This document shows, in pieces, positions 9,116 to 16,507 of a stretch of DNA of 64,000 nucleotides. Each line of letters opens with the position of its first letter. Position 1 is the first letter of the stretch. This stretch comes from JBDHXE01 sp035445085 (lineage in GTDB: Bacteria > Bacteroidota > Ignavibacteria > Kapaibacteriales > UBA2268). The translations under genes and the position numbers were made by a program. The DNA lies in NCBI GenBank assembly GCA_035445085.1, contig DAOMQA010000007.1, forward strand, positions 49,858-113,857, read 5' to 3'. The notes below the pieces were generated by a model, which did no database searches, had not been told where the DNA came from, and saw nothing but the letters and a program-made list of their open reading frames with translations.

Positions 9116-9782
9116 TAACAAAAACATAATAACACGACCAAGAGTAAAAATTTGTTGTATAAGTAGCATTAACGAATCAAAAATGGCTATTCAACACGGT
9201 GCTTCTGCATTGGGCTTAGTTGGACATATGCCGAGTGGACCAGGTGTAATTGGAGATGAACTCATTTATCAAATTACTAAGACAGTGCCACCGCCTATTT
9301 CAACATTTTTATTAACAAGCGAAACAAAACCGCAAGACATTATCGCACATTACAAACGAGTTTACACCACGACAATTCAAATCGTGGACGAGTTAGAAAA
9401 ACGAGGATATGAATTGCTTCGTAACGAGTTACCAAACGTGAAATTGGTGCAAGTAATACATGTTATTGACGACAATTCAGTAAATGAAGCAATTGAAATT
9501 TCAAACTATGTTGACGCCATCTTATTGGACAGTGGGAATCCAAACTTATCGGTTAAAGAATTAGGTGGAACAGGACGCACACACAATTGGGAGTTAAGCA
9601 GAGAAATAAGAAAATCAATATCAGTTCCGTTGTTTCTTGCCGGTGGACTAAACAAAGACAACGTAAGACAAGCCATTGAAACAGTTCAACCTTTTGGACT
9701 TGACCTTTGTAGCAGTGTACGAACTGATGGAAAACTTGATCCACAAAAACTGAAAGAATTTTTCAATGAAATCAACAACTAA
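9093..9782 (+). CDS. TrpF-like protein (phosphoribosylanthranilate isomerase family)
   Basis: A 229-residue TIM barrel of the TrpF family: RVKICC at residues 17-22 (canonical KICG, catalytic Cys retained at 21), AILLDS at 142-147 (catalytic Asp146), GGTGRTHNW at 158-166, LAGGLNKDNV at 182-191 and the phosphate-binding GLDLCSSV end. The usual NF-SPR motif after strand 2 is replaced by HMPSGPGVI. No other trp gene lies nearby, and the gene is the sole intact cargo of an island module. It may be a paralogue with another substrate rather than the tryptophan enzyme. The start lies inside repeat A2; the first 15 residues are not part of the fold. Confidence 0.82.
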   Translation: MVRLRRHSNKNIITRPRVKICCISSINESKMAIQHGASALGLVGHMPSGPGVIGDELIYQITKTVPPPISTFLLTSETKPQDIIAHYKRVYTTTIQIVDELEKRGYELLRNELPNVKLVQVIHVIDDNSVNEAIEISNYVDAILLDSGNPNLSVKELGGTGRTHNWELSREIRKSISVPLFLAGGLNKDNVRQAIETVQPFGLDLCSSVRTDGKLDPQKLKEFFNEINN

Positions 9783-9810
9783 GCTATTAGACGAAATAGA
9801 AGGACGAACG

Positions 9811-9879
9811 ATGAAACAAAAGTTGAATTTAATAACACTTGGAACTGACGACAGTTACGAACAATTTATAACCAAATAA
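9811..9879 (+). pseudogene. N-terminal stump of a VOC/glyoxalase-like gene
   Basis: A 22-codon frame beginning MKQKLNLITLGTDD matches how many VOC-superfamily (glyoxalase/dioxygenase) proteins start. It is cut off where repeat B1 begins, and the stop codon is formed at the junction. It looks like a gene deleted by recombination at the repeat. Such a short match is weak evidence. Confidence 0.3.
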
Positions 9880-9970
9880 AAAAGCGCTTACCATAACAGC
9901 ACCTACAAGAAATTGACGATTCAGTTGTTAAATCAAGCTTTGCGATTCTATCAAGTTTCTGCATTTTTTT
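9878..9970 (+). repeat. Island repeat B, copy 1
   Basis: About 90 bp, from AAAAAAGCG through ACCATAACAGCACCTACAAG, GTTGTTAAATCAAGCTTTG and CAAGTTTCTGCAT. It matches copy 2 (12077-12172) with only a few differences. It ends the second module. About 70 bp of unique sequence separates it from repeat A3. Confidence 0.85.
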
Positions 9971-10042
9971 TGACAAACAGTAACAGACCAAAAGGAAATA
10001 GCAAAAATTCATCTTCGGATATACTTTAAACTCCATCTTTTT

Positions 10043-10139
10043 TGATGCTAATATGAATGTTTTTTTTTAATGTCCCCAAAAAATACTAATTTTGAAATAA
10101 ACTTATTGAGAGTACGTAAATAAAATGAGTCGTGGTAGA
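10043..10139 (+). repeat. Island repeat A, copy 3
   Basis: Second subtype, shared with copy 4: it begins GATGCTAATATGAATG, has a T-run, then the core TACTAATTTTGAAATAAACT with the -7 box at 10087-10094, then GAGAGTACGTAAATA. It ends at the start codon of the methyltransferase (10139). Confidence 0.85.
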
Positions 10140-11437
10140 TGCTAATGAAATTTTCGTCAAAAATCAAACAAAATATGTCTATAAAGGAACAAATAAGCAT
10201 TGAAGAACTTGATGACAAAAGTTATCAAGTCAGACTTATAGAGCCTTTTGAAGAAGAAAAAGCAATTTTGACACATTATCTTCACAATATTCATAACGGA
10301 GTTTCAAAATATTACAAAGATGAGGCGATAACTGTTTTAAACAACTATGTCAAGTATAAAAACGGAACCAGTGAAATTTCAATTGTAGCAGAAGATGCAT
10401 TACAATACTTTTTGCATGAAGTCGAAAACGTACCGTTTCCAACTCCCGAAAATTACTCATTTAAATTTATTGACCTTTTTGCAGGGATTGGTGGTTTCCG
10501 TTTGGCTTTACAAAATTTAGGTGGAAAGTGTGTTTTTACAAGCGAGTGGGACAAAGAAGCAAAGCGAACTTATAAAGCAAATTTTGGCGAAACACCATTT
10601 GGCGACATAACAAAAGAAAAAACTAAATCATATATTCCAGACGGTTTTGATGTGCTTTGTGCAGGTTTTCCTTGCCAAGCATTTTCCATAGCTGGAAAAC
10701 GTGGAGGATTTGAAGACACAAGAGGAACATTGTTTTTTGATGTTGCTGAAATTATCAAAAGAAAACAGCCAAAGGCTGTTTTTCTTGAAAACGTTAAAGG
10801 TTTGAGAAACCACAATGGGGGTAAAACACTTGAAACAATTTTGAACGTTTTACGAAACGACTTGGGTTATTTTGTTCCAGAACCACAAATTATCAATGCA
10901 AAAGATTTTGACGTTCCACAAAACAGAGAAAGGGTTTTTATTGTTGGTTTTCATAAAAGCACAGGAGTTACAGAGTTTTCATACCCAAAACCAACAGGAA
11001 AAAAAGTGAAATTTGCTGACATAAAAGAAAAGAAAGTTCCTGCAACAAAATATTTTTTATCAACTCAATATTTACAGACCCTACACAATCACAAAGCACG
11101 ACACGAAAGCAAAGGGAACGGTTTTGGTTTTGAAATTATTCCCGATACAGGAATTGCTAACGCAATCGTTGTTGGCGGAATGGGGCGAGAGAGAAATTTA
11201 GTTTATGACAATCGCCTAAAAGACTTTACACCTACAACACGCATTAAAGGCGAAGTAAATCGTGAAGGCATACGAAAAATGACGCCAAGAGAATGGGCAA
11301 GATTACAAGGATTTCCTGACAATTATTTAATTCCAGTTGCTGACGCTTCAGCTTATAAGCAGTTCGGCAACTCCGTTTCCGTGCCAGCAGTACAGGCGAC
11401 AGCAACGAAAATATTAGAACTAATTTTAAGTAAATGA
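10139..11437 (+). CDS. DNA (cytosine-5) methyltransferase, type II
   Basis: A 432-residue m5C methylase with motif I FIDLFAGIGGFRLAL, motif IV with the catalytic Cys (CAGFPCQAFSIAGKRGGF), motif VI ENVKGL, motif VIII QNRERVFIVGF, motif IX around MTPREWARLQGFP and motif X QFGNSVSVPAV. About 105 extra residues precede motif I; they are helical and unrecognised. The start ATG is at the end of repeat A3; a second ATG two codons on (10145) is possible. The stop overlaps the start of the next gene by 4 nt (ATGA), so nuclease synthesis is coupled to that of the methylase. Confidence 0.92.
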   Translation: MLMKFSSKIKQNMSIKEQISIEELDDKSYQVRLIEPFEEEKAILTHYLHNIHNGVSKYYKDEAITVLNNYVKYKNGTSEISIVAEDALQYFLHEVENVPFPTPENYSFKFIDLFAGIGGFRLALQNLGGKCVFTSEWDKEAKRTYKANFGETPFGDITKEKTKSYIPDGFDVLCAGFPCQAFSIAGKRGGFEDTRGTLFFDVAEIIKRKQPKAVFLENVKGLRNHNGGKTLETILNVLRNDLGYFVPEPQIINAKDFDVPQNRERVFIVGFHKSTGVTEFSYPKPTGKKVKFADIKEKKVPATKYFLSTQYLQTLHNHKARHESKGNGFGFEIIPDTGIANAIVVGGMGRERNLVYDNRLKDFTPTTRIKGEVNREGIRKMTPREWARLQGFPDNYLIPVADASAYKQFGNSVSVPAVQATATKILELILSK

Positions 11438-12057
11438 ATAAACTAAATCAATTAGGTATAACCGTTGGAAAAGACAATAAAGCGGAAATAGTTTTTGATA
11501 GCCTATTCCCAAGTTTTATGACCGTAAAGTATAAAAAGCCATCGGATTATATAACGACTTACTGGGAAGCATTTCAAAAACATCCCGAAAGAAACAACAA
11601 TTTGAACGGAAAAATATTTGAATACATTTTGGCGACATTGTTTGTTCGTGAAAACATATTGCCTCTTTATATGAGTGCAAAAGTTGCATTTGTTCCAAAT
11701 GTAATTTACGACCTAATGTTTTACACCGTAGAACGTGGGCCAATTTGCATTTCAGCAAAGACAAGTTTGCGAGAACGTTACAAACAAGCGGACTTAGAAG
11801 CTATTGCATTAAAATACGTTCACAGAAAAGCATTGAGTTATTTGGTAACACTTGAAGCCAACGAAGCGAAAAGTGTAAAAGCAAAAATTAAAAGCGGCGA
11901 TGTTATCGGGCTTGACAATGTTATCGTAGCGACAAGTAACGACTTCAATATCTTAATTAACGAATTGAAAACTTTTAAATTTTCCGAACCACCGATAGTA
12001 AAGGTTATAGAAAGTAATCAAATTATCACGTTGGACAAAGTGAAAGCCTTAAAATAA
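11434..12057 (+). CDS. Putative restriction endonuclease partner of the m5C methylase
   Basis: A 207-residue protein translationally coupled to the methylase. It contains a plausible PD-(D/E)XK core: GKIFEY (Glu63), NVIYDLMF (Asp93), ICISAKTS (Ser107, Lys109), then SLRERYKQADLEA. The middle position of the ExK motif is SAK, as in a number of type II enzymes. I do not recognise the specificity family. Methylase then nuclease is the reverse of the order in the first module, so the two R-M systems are of independent origin. The role is inferred from position and this motif. Confidence 0.72.
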   Translation: MNKLNQLGITVGKDNKAEIVFDSLFPSFMTVKYKKPSDYITTYWEAFQKHPERNNNLNGKIFEYILATLFVRENILPLYMSAKVAFVPNVIYDLMFYTVERGPICISAKTSLRERYKQADLEAIALKYVHRKALSYLVTLEANEAKSVKAKIKSGDVIGLDNVIVATSNDFNILINELKTFKFSEPPIVKVIESNQIITLDKVKALK

Positions 12058-12076
12058 ACTAACAAGACCCACGATG

Positions 12077-12172
12077 AAAAAAAAGCGATTACCATAACAG
12101 CACCTACAAGAAATTGACGATTCAGTTGTTAAATCAAGCTTTGTGCTTCTACCAAGTTTCTGCATCTTTTTT
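12077..12172 (+). repeat. Island repeat B, copy 2
   Basis: Near-copy of 9878-9970, ending in GTGCTTCTACCAAGTTTCTG and a T-run. The GTGCTTCTA word links it to repeat C. It joins directly to repeat A4. Confidence 0.85.
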
Positions 12173-12270
12173 GATGCTAATATGAATGTTTTTTTTTAAT
12201 GTCCCTAAAAAATACTAATTTTGAAATAAACTTATTGAGAGTACGTAAATAATAAATGAGTTGTAGTAGA
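12171..12270 (+). repeat. Island repeat A, copy 4
   Basis: Same subtype as copy 3, with the -7 box TAATTTTG at 12216-12223 and GAGAGTACGTAAATAATAAA. It has a small insertion (TAA) before the ATGAGT end relative to copies 1 and 2. Confidence 0.85.
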
Positions 12271-12329
12271 AATTTTTGGGCGACCGTGCTGACTTGAAAG
12301 TTCATAGCTAAAACAGGCACTTTTTTTGC

Positions 12330-12337
12330 TATCTTTG
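12330..12337 (+). promoter_or_regulatory. Putative -7 element
   Basis: TATCTTTG matches TAnnTTTG and lies 11 nt before the ATG at 12349. No TTG is found at the expected -33 distance. Confidence 0.35.
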
Positions 12338-12348
12338 GACAATAAAAT

Positions 12349-12519
12349 ATGGCATATCAATCAGTAGATAAATTACAGAAAGTATTAGCAGACGAGGTTT
12401 TCAGGCACACGAAAGACCCGAAGAAAGCCGCTGGACGGGCTTTAGGAACTTTGGTTGAAATTATTACTTATTACCTACTTAAAACTTGGGGACTTAATAA
12501 CCAAATTTCTTATTATTGA
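12349..12519 (+). pseudogene. N-terminal stump of an ApaLI-like restriction endonuclease
   Basis: A 56-codon frame whose middle, DPKKAAGRALGTLVEIITYY followed by LLKTWGL, looks like the conserved N-terminal helix region of ApaLI-type restriction enzymes. It ends in a stop just where the expected family sequence would continue. Short relics in other frames follow up to about 12600, but nothing continuous. It appears to be the remains of a third restriction system deleted from the island. The family call is from memory of the pattern. Confidence 0.5.
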
Positions 12520-12611
12520 AATTCAAATGGAGACTTGACTTCATTTCAACAAACGGGGCGTAACCGAAAAGCCAGACGAGTAGGACAACATAAAAATCAA
12601 AAAGGTAAAAA

Positions 12612-12950
12612 ATGGATGCACAAAAAGTCGACATGTTTATAATGTCAAACGGAAAATTCTTTGAAGGTCATCAAATGAACATGATTAGAGAGAGACTACT
12701 CGCACTTGATGATTCAAAATGGGCAGTATTATCAACTGCTCAGTTCAAAGACCCAACAACAACTCTTATCGTTTCAATCTTGGCAGGTATCTTAGGCATA
12801 GACCGGTTTATGATTGGAGACACAGGACTTGGAGTTGGTAAACTTTTAACTTGTGGCGGTTTTGGTATTTGGGCAATTATTGATTTGTTCATGATTCAAA
12901 AAGCTACAAGAGAAAAGAACATGCAAAAAATCCAACAATTTTTGCATTAA
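12612..12950 (+). CDS. TM2 domain membrane protein
   Basis: 112 residues. After a soluble 45-residue N-terminus come two helices with the TM2 signature: ILAGILGIDRFMIGDTGLGV, then KLLTCGGFGIWAIIDLFMI. The charged loop between the helices and the GID-RF motif are diagnostic. The function of TM2 proteins in bacteria is unknown. The stop TAA overlaps the next gene's ATG (TAATG), making this the first gene of a tightly coupled four-gene set of membrane proteins ending in an M48 protease. Confidence 0.85.
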   Translation: MDAQKVDMFIMSNGKFFEGHQMNMIRERLLALDDSKWAVLSTAQFKDPTTTLIVSILAGILGIDRFMIGDTGLGVGKLLTCGGFGIWAIIDLFMIQKATREKNMQKIQQFLH

Positions 12951-13366
12951 TGACACTCGATAGGAACAAGCTGTATTCAATATTGCTTATAGCATGTTTG
13001 GCAGGGTATATTTGGCTTTATTTTAATACCACAAAAAACTTTGCTCAAAGCAAATCAATAGAAGTTTGTCTAATAAAGCACACAACAAATATACCCTGCC
13101 CTTCCTGTGGTTCAACTCGTTCAATTCTTTCATTGACAAAGGGCGATTTCATTGGAGCACTTACTTTAAATCCATTTGGCTATTTAATTGCTTTAATCAT
13201 GCTAATTAGTCCAATTTGGATTATTGCGGACTTTACAATGGGAAGCAACACATTATTTAATTTCTATCAGAAAGTAGAAACTTACCTGAAAAGACCAAAG
13301 TATGCAGTTCCTTTAATCTTACTTGTCGTTATCAATTGGGTTTGGAATATCTTAAAAGGATTATGA
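12950..13366 (+). CDS. DUF2752 membrane protein
   Basis: 138 residues with three hydrophobic segments. The DUF2752 signature is clear: IPCPSCGSTRSILSL followed by GDFIGALTLNPFGYL. The paired cysteines (CPSCG) could bind metal or form a disulfide. TM2 and DUF2752 genes are often neighbours in bacteria. It overlaps both neighbours by a few bases (TAATG upstream, ATGA downstream), so all are made from one transcript. Function unknown. Confidence 0.82.
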   Translation: MTLDRNKLYSILLIACLAGYIWLYFNTTKNFAQSKSIEVCLIKHTTNIPCPSCGSTRSILSLTKGDFIGALTLNPFGYLIALIMLISPIWIIADFTMGSNTLFNFYQKVETYLKRPKYAVPLILLVVINWVWNILKGL

Positions 13367-13800
13367 TACACATAAAAAATTTCAGCTATGAACCTGGAGA
13401 ACATGAAGCAGAGACTGCTTCAAGTAGTTATTTGATGTCTTTAATTGCAATTATAGTCGGACTTCCTTTACCAATCGTAAATCTGATAGCCACACTGATA
13501 TTTTACTTAGGCAACCGAAAGTCGACATATTTTGTTCGTTGGCATTGCACACAGGCTTTATTATCGCAATTATCCATGCTTTTCATAAATAGCTTTGGAT
13601 TTTGGTGGACTGTTTCAATAATCTTCACAGAAGAAACTATTACAAGTAAGTATATTGCTTACATAATTACAGTAATAATTTTCAATTTGACTGAATTTAT
13701 TGCAACTATATACACAGCTATTCAAACAAGAAAAGGAATTCATGTAGAGTGGTGGTTTTATGGTTCATTGACAAACTTAATTTGCAAATCTAAATCATGA
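13363..13800 (+). CDS. DUF4870 (Tic20-like) membrane protein
   Basis: 145 residues from the ATG at 13363, preferred over 13336 because it gives the ATGA overlap with the upstream stop. It has three to four membrane helices and the DUF4870 pattern: NLIATLIFYLGNR, then FVRWHCTQALLSQL and a hydrophobic end. The family is related in fold to Tic20. No catalytic residue is visible. It overlaps the M48 protease gene by 4 nt (ATGA), which suggests that the protease works with or on these membrane proteins. Confidence 0.75.
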   Translation: MIHIKNFSYEPGEHEAETASSSYLMSLIAIIVGLPLPIVNLIATLIFYLGNRKSTYFVRWHCTQALLSQLSMLFINSFGFWWTVSIIFTEETITSKYIAYIITVIIFNLTEFIATIYTAIQTRKGIHVEWWFYGSLTNLICKSKS

Positions 13801-14594
13801 AAAAGACCATTATTCAAGGAATAATAACATTTCTTATTTTTTTCGGGACATGGTTTGCCTTAACACAAATTGATTGGGTAAAGGTTTTTAAAGTCCAGCA
13901 AGTAACAGACAAAACAGAACAAAAATTAGGCGAACTTTTTTGGGAGGTTTTTAAAAAGACCGAAAAGGAAAGCCAAAATCCTCTCGTAATAAATTCAGTT
14001 GACAGCATTGTAACAGTTATTTGTAAGACAAATAAAATTGACAGAGAAAAAATTAAAATTCATATTCTCAACAAAGACGACATCAACGCTTTTGCATTAC
14101 CAAACGGGCACTTAGTAGTTTATAGTGGGCTTATACTAAATTCCGACAATCAAGAAGAATTGACTGGTGTTATTTGCCACGAAATTGCACACATTGAACT
14201 TAATCATATGATGAAAAAACTCGTCAAAGAAATCGGGCTTTCAGCTTTAATATCAATGACAACAGGCAATGGCGGAGGAGAAGTAATAAAAGAAACAGCT
14301 AAAACGCTTTCTTCATCAGCCTTTGACAGAAGTTTAGAGAAAGAAGCAGACATAAAAGCAGTTGATTATCTGGTAAAAGCAAAGGTAAATCCAGAATCAT
14401 TTGCAAACTTTCTTTACAAACTATCCGACAAGGAGCATGAAGCAACAAAATATTTGACATGGATTAGCACACATCCTGACTCAAAAGAACGAGCTGAATA
14501 CATTATTGAGTATAGCAAAGGAAAATTGACGGAATATAAACCAATTCTAACTAACAAGACATGGGACAATCTGAAAGAAGAATTGAAGGAATGA
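13797..14594 (+). CDS. M48-family metallopeptidase, membrane-anchored
   Basis: 265 residues. An N-terminal helix (about 7-24) anchors or exports the protein. The zinc-binding HEIAH lies at 128-132 in VICHEIAHIELNH, and the third ligand Glu is in EKEADIKAVDYL; SKERAEYI near the end is typical of the M48B/C (BepA/LoiP-like) branch. Known members degrade misfolded outer-membrane or membrane proteins. It is the last gene of the coupled membrane set. Repeat C begins a few bases after its stop codon. Confidence 0.88.
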   Translation: MKKTIIQGIITFLIFFGTWFALTQIDWVKVFKVQQVTDKTEQKLGELFWEVFKKTEKESQNPLVINSVDSIVTVICKTNKIDREKIKIHILNKDDINAFALPNGHLVVYSGLILNSDNQEELTGVICHEIAHIELNHMMKKLVKEIGLSALISMTTGNGGGEVIKETAKTLSSSAFDRSLEKEADIKAVDYLVKAKVNPESFANFLYKLSDKEHEATKYLTWISTHPDSKERAEYIIEYSKGKLTEYKPILTNKTWDNLKEELKE

Positions 14595-14600
14595 AAAGAA

Positions 14601-14740
14601 AACCTGCTGCCAACATGGTATTGCCGCAATGGGGGTTGACGTGCTTCTATGAAACTTTTGTGCTTAAACAAACGGTAGTGCTTCTATTGAACATTTGTGC
14701 TCCAAAATCCACCACTGCACCAATACGCGGCGCATTAACC
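14601..14740 (+). repeat. Island repeat C, attC-like imperfect palindrome
   Basis: TATTGCCGCAATGGGGG (14619-14635) is largely complementary to CCACCACTGCACCAATA (14709-14725). Between the arms, two near-copies of GTGCTTCTAT...TTTGTGCT are arranged in tandem. Size, position right after the last cargo gene and palindrome are like an integron attC site, but the standard RYYYAAC/GTTRRRY core ends are not evident. A truncated relative is at 8889-8950. The 60-codon frame crossing it is not a gene. Confidence 0.65.
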
Positions 14741-14826
14741 CTATTTTAGAATCAATATTTTCAATTTTAAGATTTACACATTCGCTTATTCTTAATCCAC
14801 AAGAATAAATTAATGAAATATTCATT

Positions 14827-16314
14827 CTACTTATAAACTTGAAAAAAATTACCCATAACTACGCCTACAATTTCCCAAGTATTAATATTATTAAAATCAC
14901 CACTAATAACAAGCATATCCGCACTTGTACCTAAGGTGAAATTATCAACTTGATTACCACAAATTAATTCTGGATTTGTAATATAAGATTCTAAAGCCTG
15001 CTCCATGTTAATACTTGCTCTGCTATTCCATGGTTCATTTGAATTAAATGGAGTACGATGTATAAAGGCATCAATCCCTTTTATGACGCTCTCGCTTTCT
15101 ATTGGGAAGTCAGAGCCTGCTACCATCATTACATTATTATCTAAAAACTGCTTCCAAGGGTAAGCTATCTCGGCAGCACGCTCTTTCCCTAATCGTTTGT
15201 CTGCCATTGAAGCATCAGAAATGCAATGTATAGGCTGAACAGAGGCTATAATATTATACTTATGAAATTCCGCTATATCCTTAGCTTGGACTAATTGTGA
15301 ATGCTCTATTCTAAGTATATTCATAAAGCCGTTATTTCGTAATTTTTTATACACCTCTATTACATTACTTACTGCCTTATCGCCTATTGCGTGAATGGCT
15401 ATATCATAATTATTTAATGATGCCTTATGCGCTATTCTATACATTTCGTCTATAGAATTTAGCTCTAAGCCCAAAGTGTCTTTATCATTGTATTTTGAAT
15501 GCAATAATGCTCCATGGGAACCTAAGGCGCCATCAGCATACATTTTTATACCCTTAACTTTATAGTTATCCCCATTATAAAAAGCGTGTTCATAATTTAA
15601 ATATTCTTCATGTTGAGCAGTTAAATACGAATACACTTTCTGATTTAATTTCCCCTCTTTATCTAAGTCTATTAAACATTTGTGAGACATTTCATTTACG
15701 TCCATATCATGAAATTTCATAATACCAGACTTCATACCTGCTGCTAAACCACTTCTTATAAATTTTTCTATTTGTTCTGTAGTGAATTGTGGCATTACTT
15801 TGTTGATTAAATCCATTGCATTATCTACAAGAATACCACTCGGTTCGCCTAAACTATCTAATTCTATACTGCCGCCTTCTACTCTAATATCTTTGGTAAT
15901 TTGTGCTATTTCTAATGCCTTGCTATTTACCCACATACTATGACCGTCAACCCTAATAAAGCAAACAGGCATATCAGAGTAATACTTATCAAGAATCATT
16001 TTATCCGGTAATTCCCCGCTCCAAAGTTCTTCATTCCAGCCACGCCCAATTAGCCAATTACCTCGCTTAAATTGATTGTTTAACGATAATTTACAACATT
16101 CCTCGGCAGACTGGGCTTCGTTAAAATACAAGCCTAACTTTTTCATTCCCAATCCCCAAATATGGCAATGGGCATCAGTAAAGCTAGGAAGTACAAATGA
16201 ATTAGGAAAATGATATTTATCTTCGTTAATATTTAAAAAAATACCATCCTTATATTTACTTATTGATTGGAGCTTACCGTTCTCTATTTTTATAATACAA
16301 TTACTCTTTATCAT
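14827..16314 (-). CDS. Amidohydrolase family protein (YtcJ-like)
   Basis: A 495-residue metal-dependent hydrolase of the Amidohydro_3 group. Metal ligands: His49 and His51 in FTDAHCHIWG, the His of IAIHAIGDKAVS, and the Asp of VAGSDFPIES. The beta-sandwich is formed by the two termini (CIIKIENGKLQSI and the LGTSADMLVI end). YtcJ-like proteins hydrolyse C-N bonds of unknown substrates. Its start overlaps the ferredoxin gene by 14 bp, and it is the last gene of a four-gene minus-strand operon. No terminator is seen before the island edge. Confidence 0.88.
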   Translation of the reverse strand: MIKSNCIIKIENGKLQSISKYKDGIFLNINEDKYHFPNSFVLPSFTDAHCHIWGLGMKKLGLYFNEAQSAEECCKLSLNNQFKRGNWLIGRGWNEELWSGELPDKMILDKYYSDMPVCFIRVDGHSMWVNSKALEIAQITKDIRVEGGSIELDSLGEPSGILVDNAMDLINKVMPQFTTEQIEKFIRSGLAAGMKSGIMKFHDMDVNEMSHKCLIDLDKEGKLNQKVYSYLTAQHEEYLNYEHAFYNGDNYKVKGIKMYADGALGSHGALLHSKYNDKDTLGLELNSIDEMYRIAHKASLNNYDIAIHAIGDKAVSNVIEVYKKLRNNGFMNILRIEHSQLVQAKDIAEFHKYNIIASVQPIHCISDASMADKRLGKERAAEIAYPWKQFLDNNVMMVAGSDFPIESESVIKGIDAFIHRTPFNSNEPWNSRASINMEQALESYITNPELICGNQVDNFTLGTSADMLVISGDFNNINTWEIVGVVMGNFFQVYK

Positions 16315-16507
16315 TTTTTTCTCGTTTTATTATCACATCAACAGGACATACCATAACGCATAAAGGTCCTTCATCAATACCTTTACATTCATTACATTTT
16401 CGTGGATTAATTTCATATTGCATTGGGCTAAGAGAAATGGCACCTAATGGGCAAATATGCTCACACTTAGCGCACATAATACATTTATCTATAATTTTAT
16501 ATGCCAT
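16301..16507 (-). CDS. 2[4Fe-4S] ferredoxin
   Basis: 68 residues with two cluster motifs: CIMCAKCEHICP, and CNECKGIDEGPLCVMVCP. The eight-residue insert in the second motif and the extended C-terminus place it in the YfhL/Allochromatium-type group of low-potential ferredoxins. It overlaps the GT-like gene upstream by 11 bp and the amidohydrolase downstream by 14 bp, so translation is coupled. Its electron partner cannot be told. Confidence 0.92.
   Translation of the reverse strand: MAYKIIDKCIMCAKCEHICPLGAISLSPMQYEINPRKCNECKGIDEGPLCVMVCPVDVIIKREKNDKE

Larger units (their letters stand above)
6824..14740 (+). mobile_element. Candidate cassette-like accessory island of four repeat-bounded modules
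   Basis: Four consecutive modules all point the same way: 6824-9005 (R-M pair), 9006-10042 (TrpF-like), 10043-12170 (m5C methylase and nuclease) and 12171-14740 (restriction-enzyme stump, TM2, DUF2752, DUF4870, M48). Each begins with a copy of repeat A and ends with a B- or C-type repeat. C is an imperfect palindrome and shares a GTGCTTCTA word with B. The region is visibly less AT-rich than its flanks, contains gene stumps and carries functions typical of mobile cargo. This is the architecture of an integron-type or analogous cassette array. No integrase, transposase or target duplication is visible, so the mechanism is unknown. Confidence 0.55.

Noticed and set aside
6824..12270. Repeat A copies as a CRISPR array
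   Set aside because: Spacing is 1-2 kb and filled with genes; there are no short regular spacers and no cas genes.
14561..14749. 62-codon frame at the end of the island
   Set aside because: It overlaps the end of the M48 gene and crosses the palindromic repeat C; composition and position are those of the repeat, not a protein.
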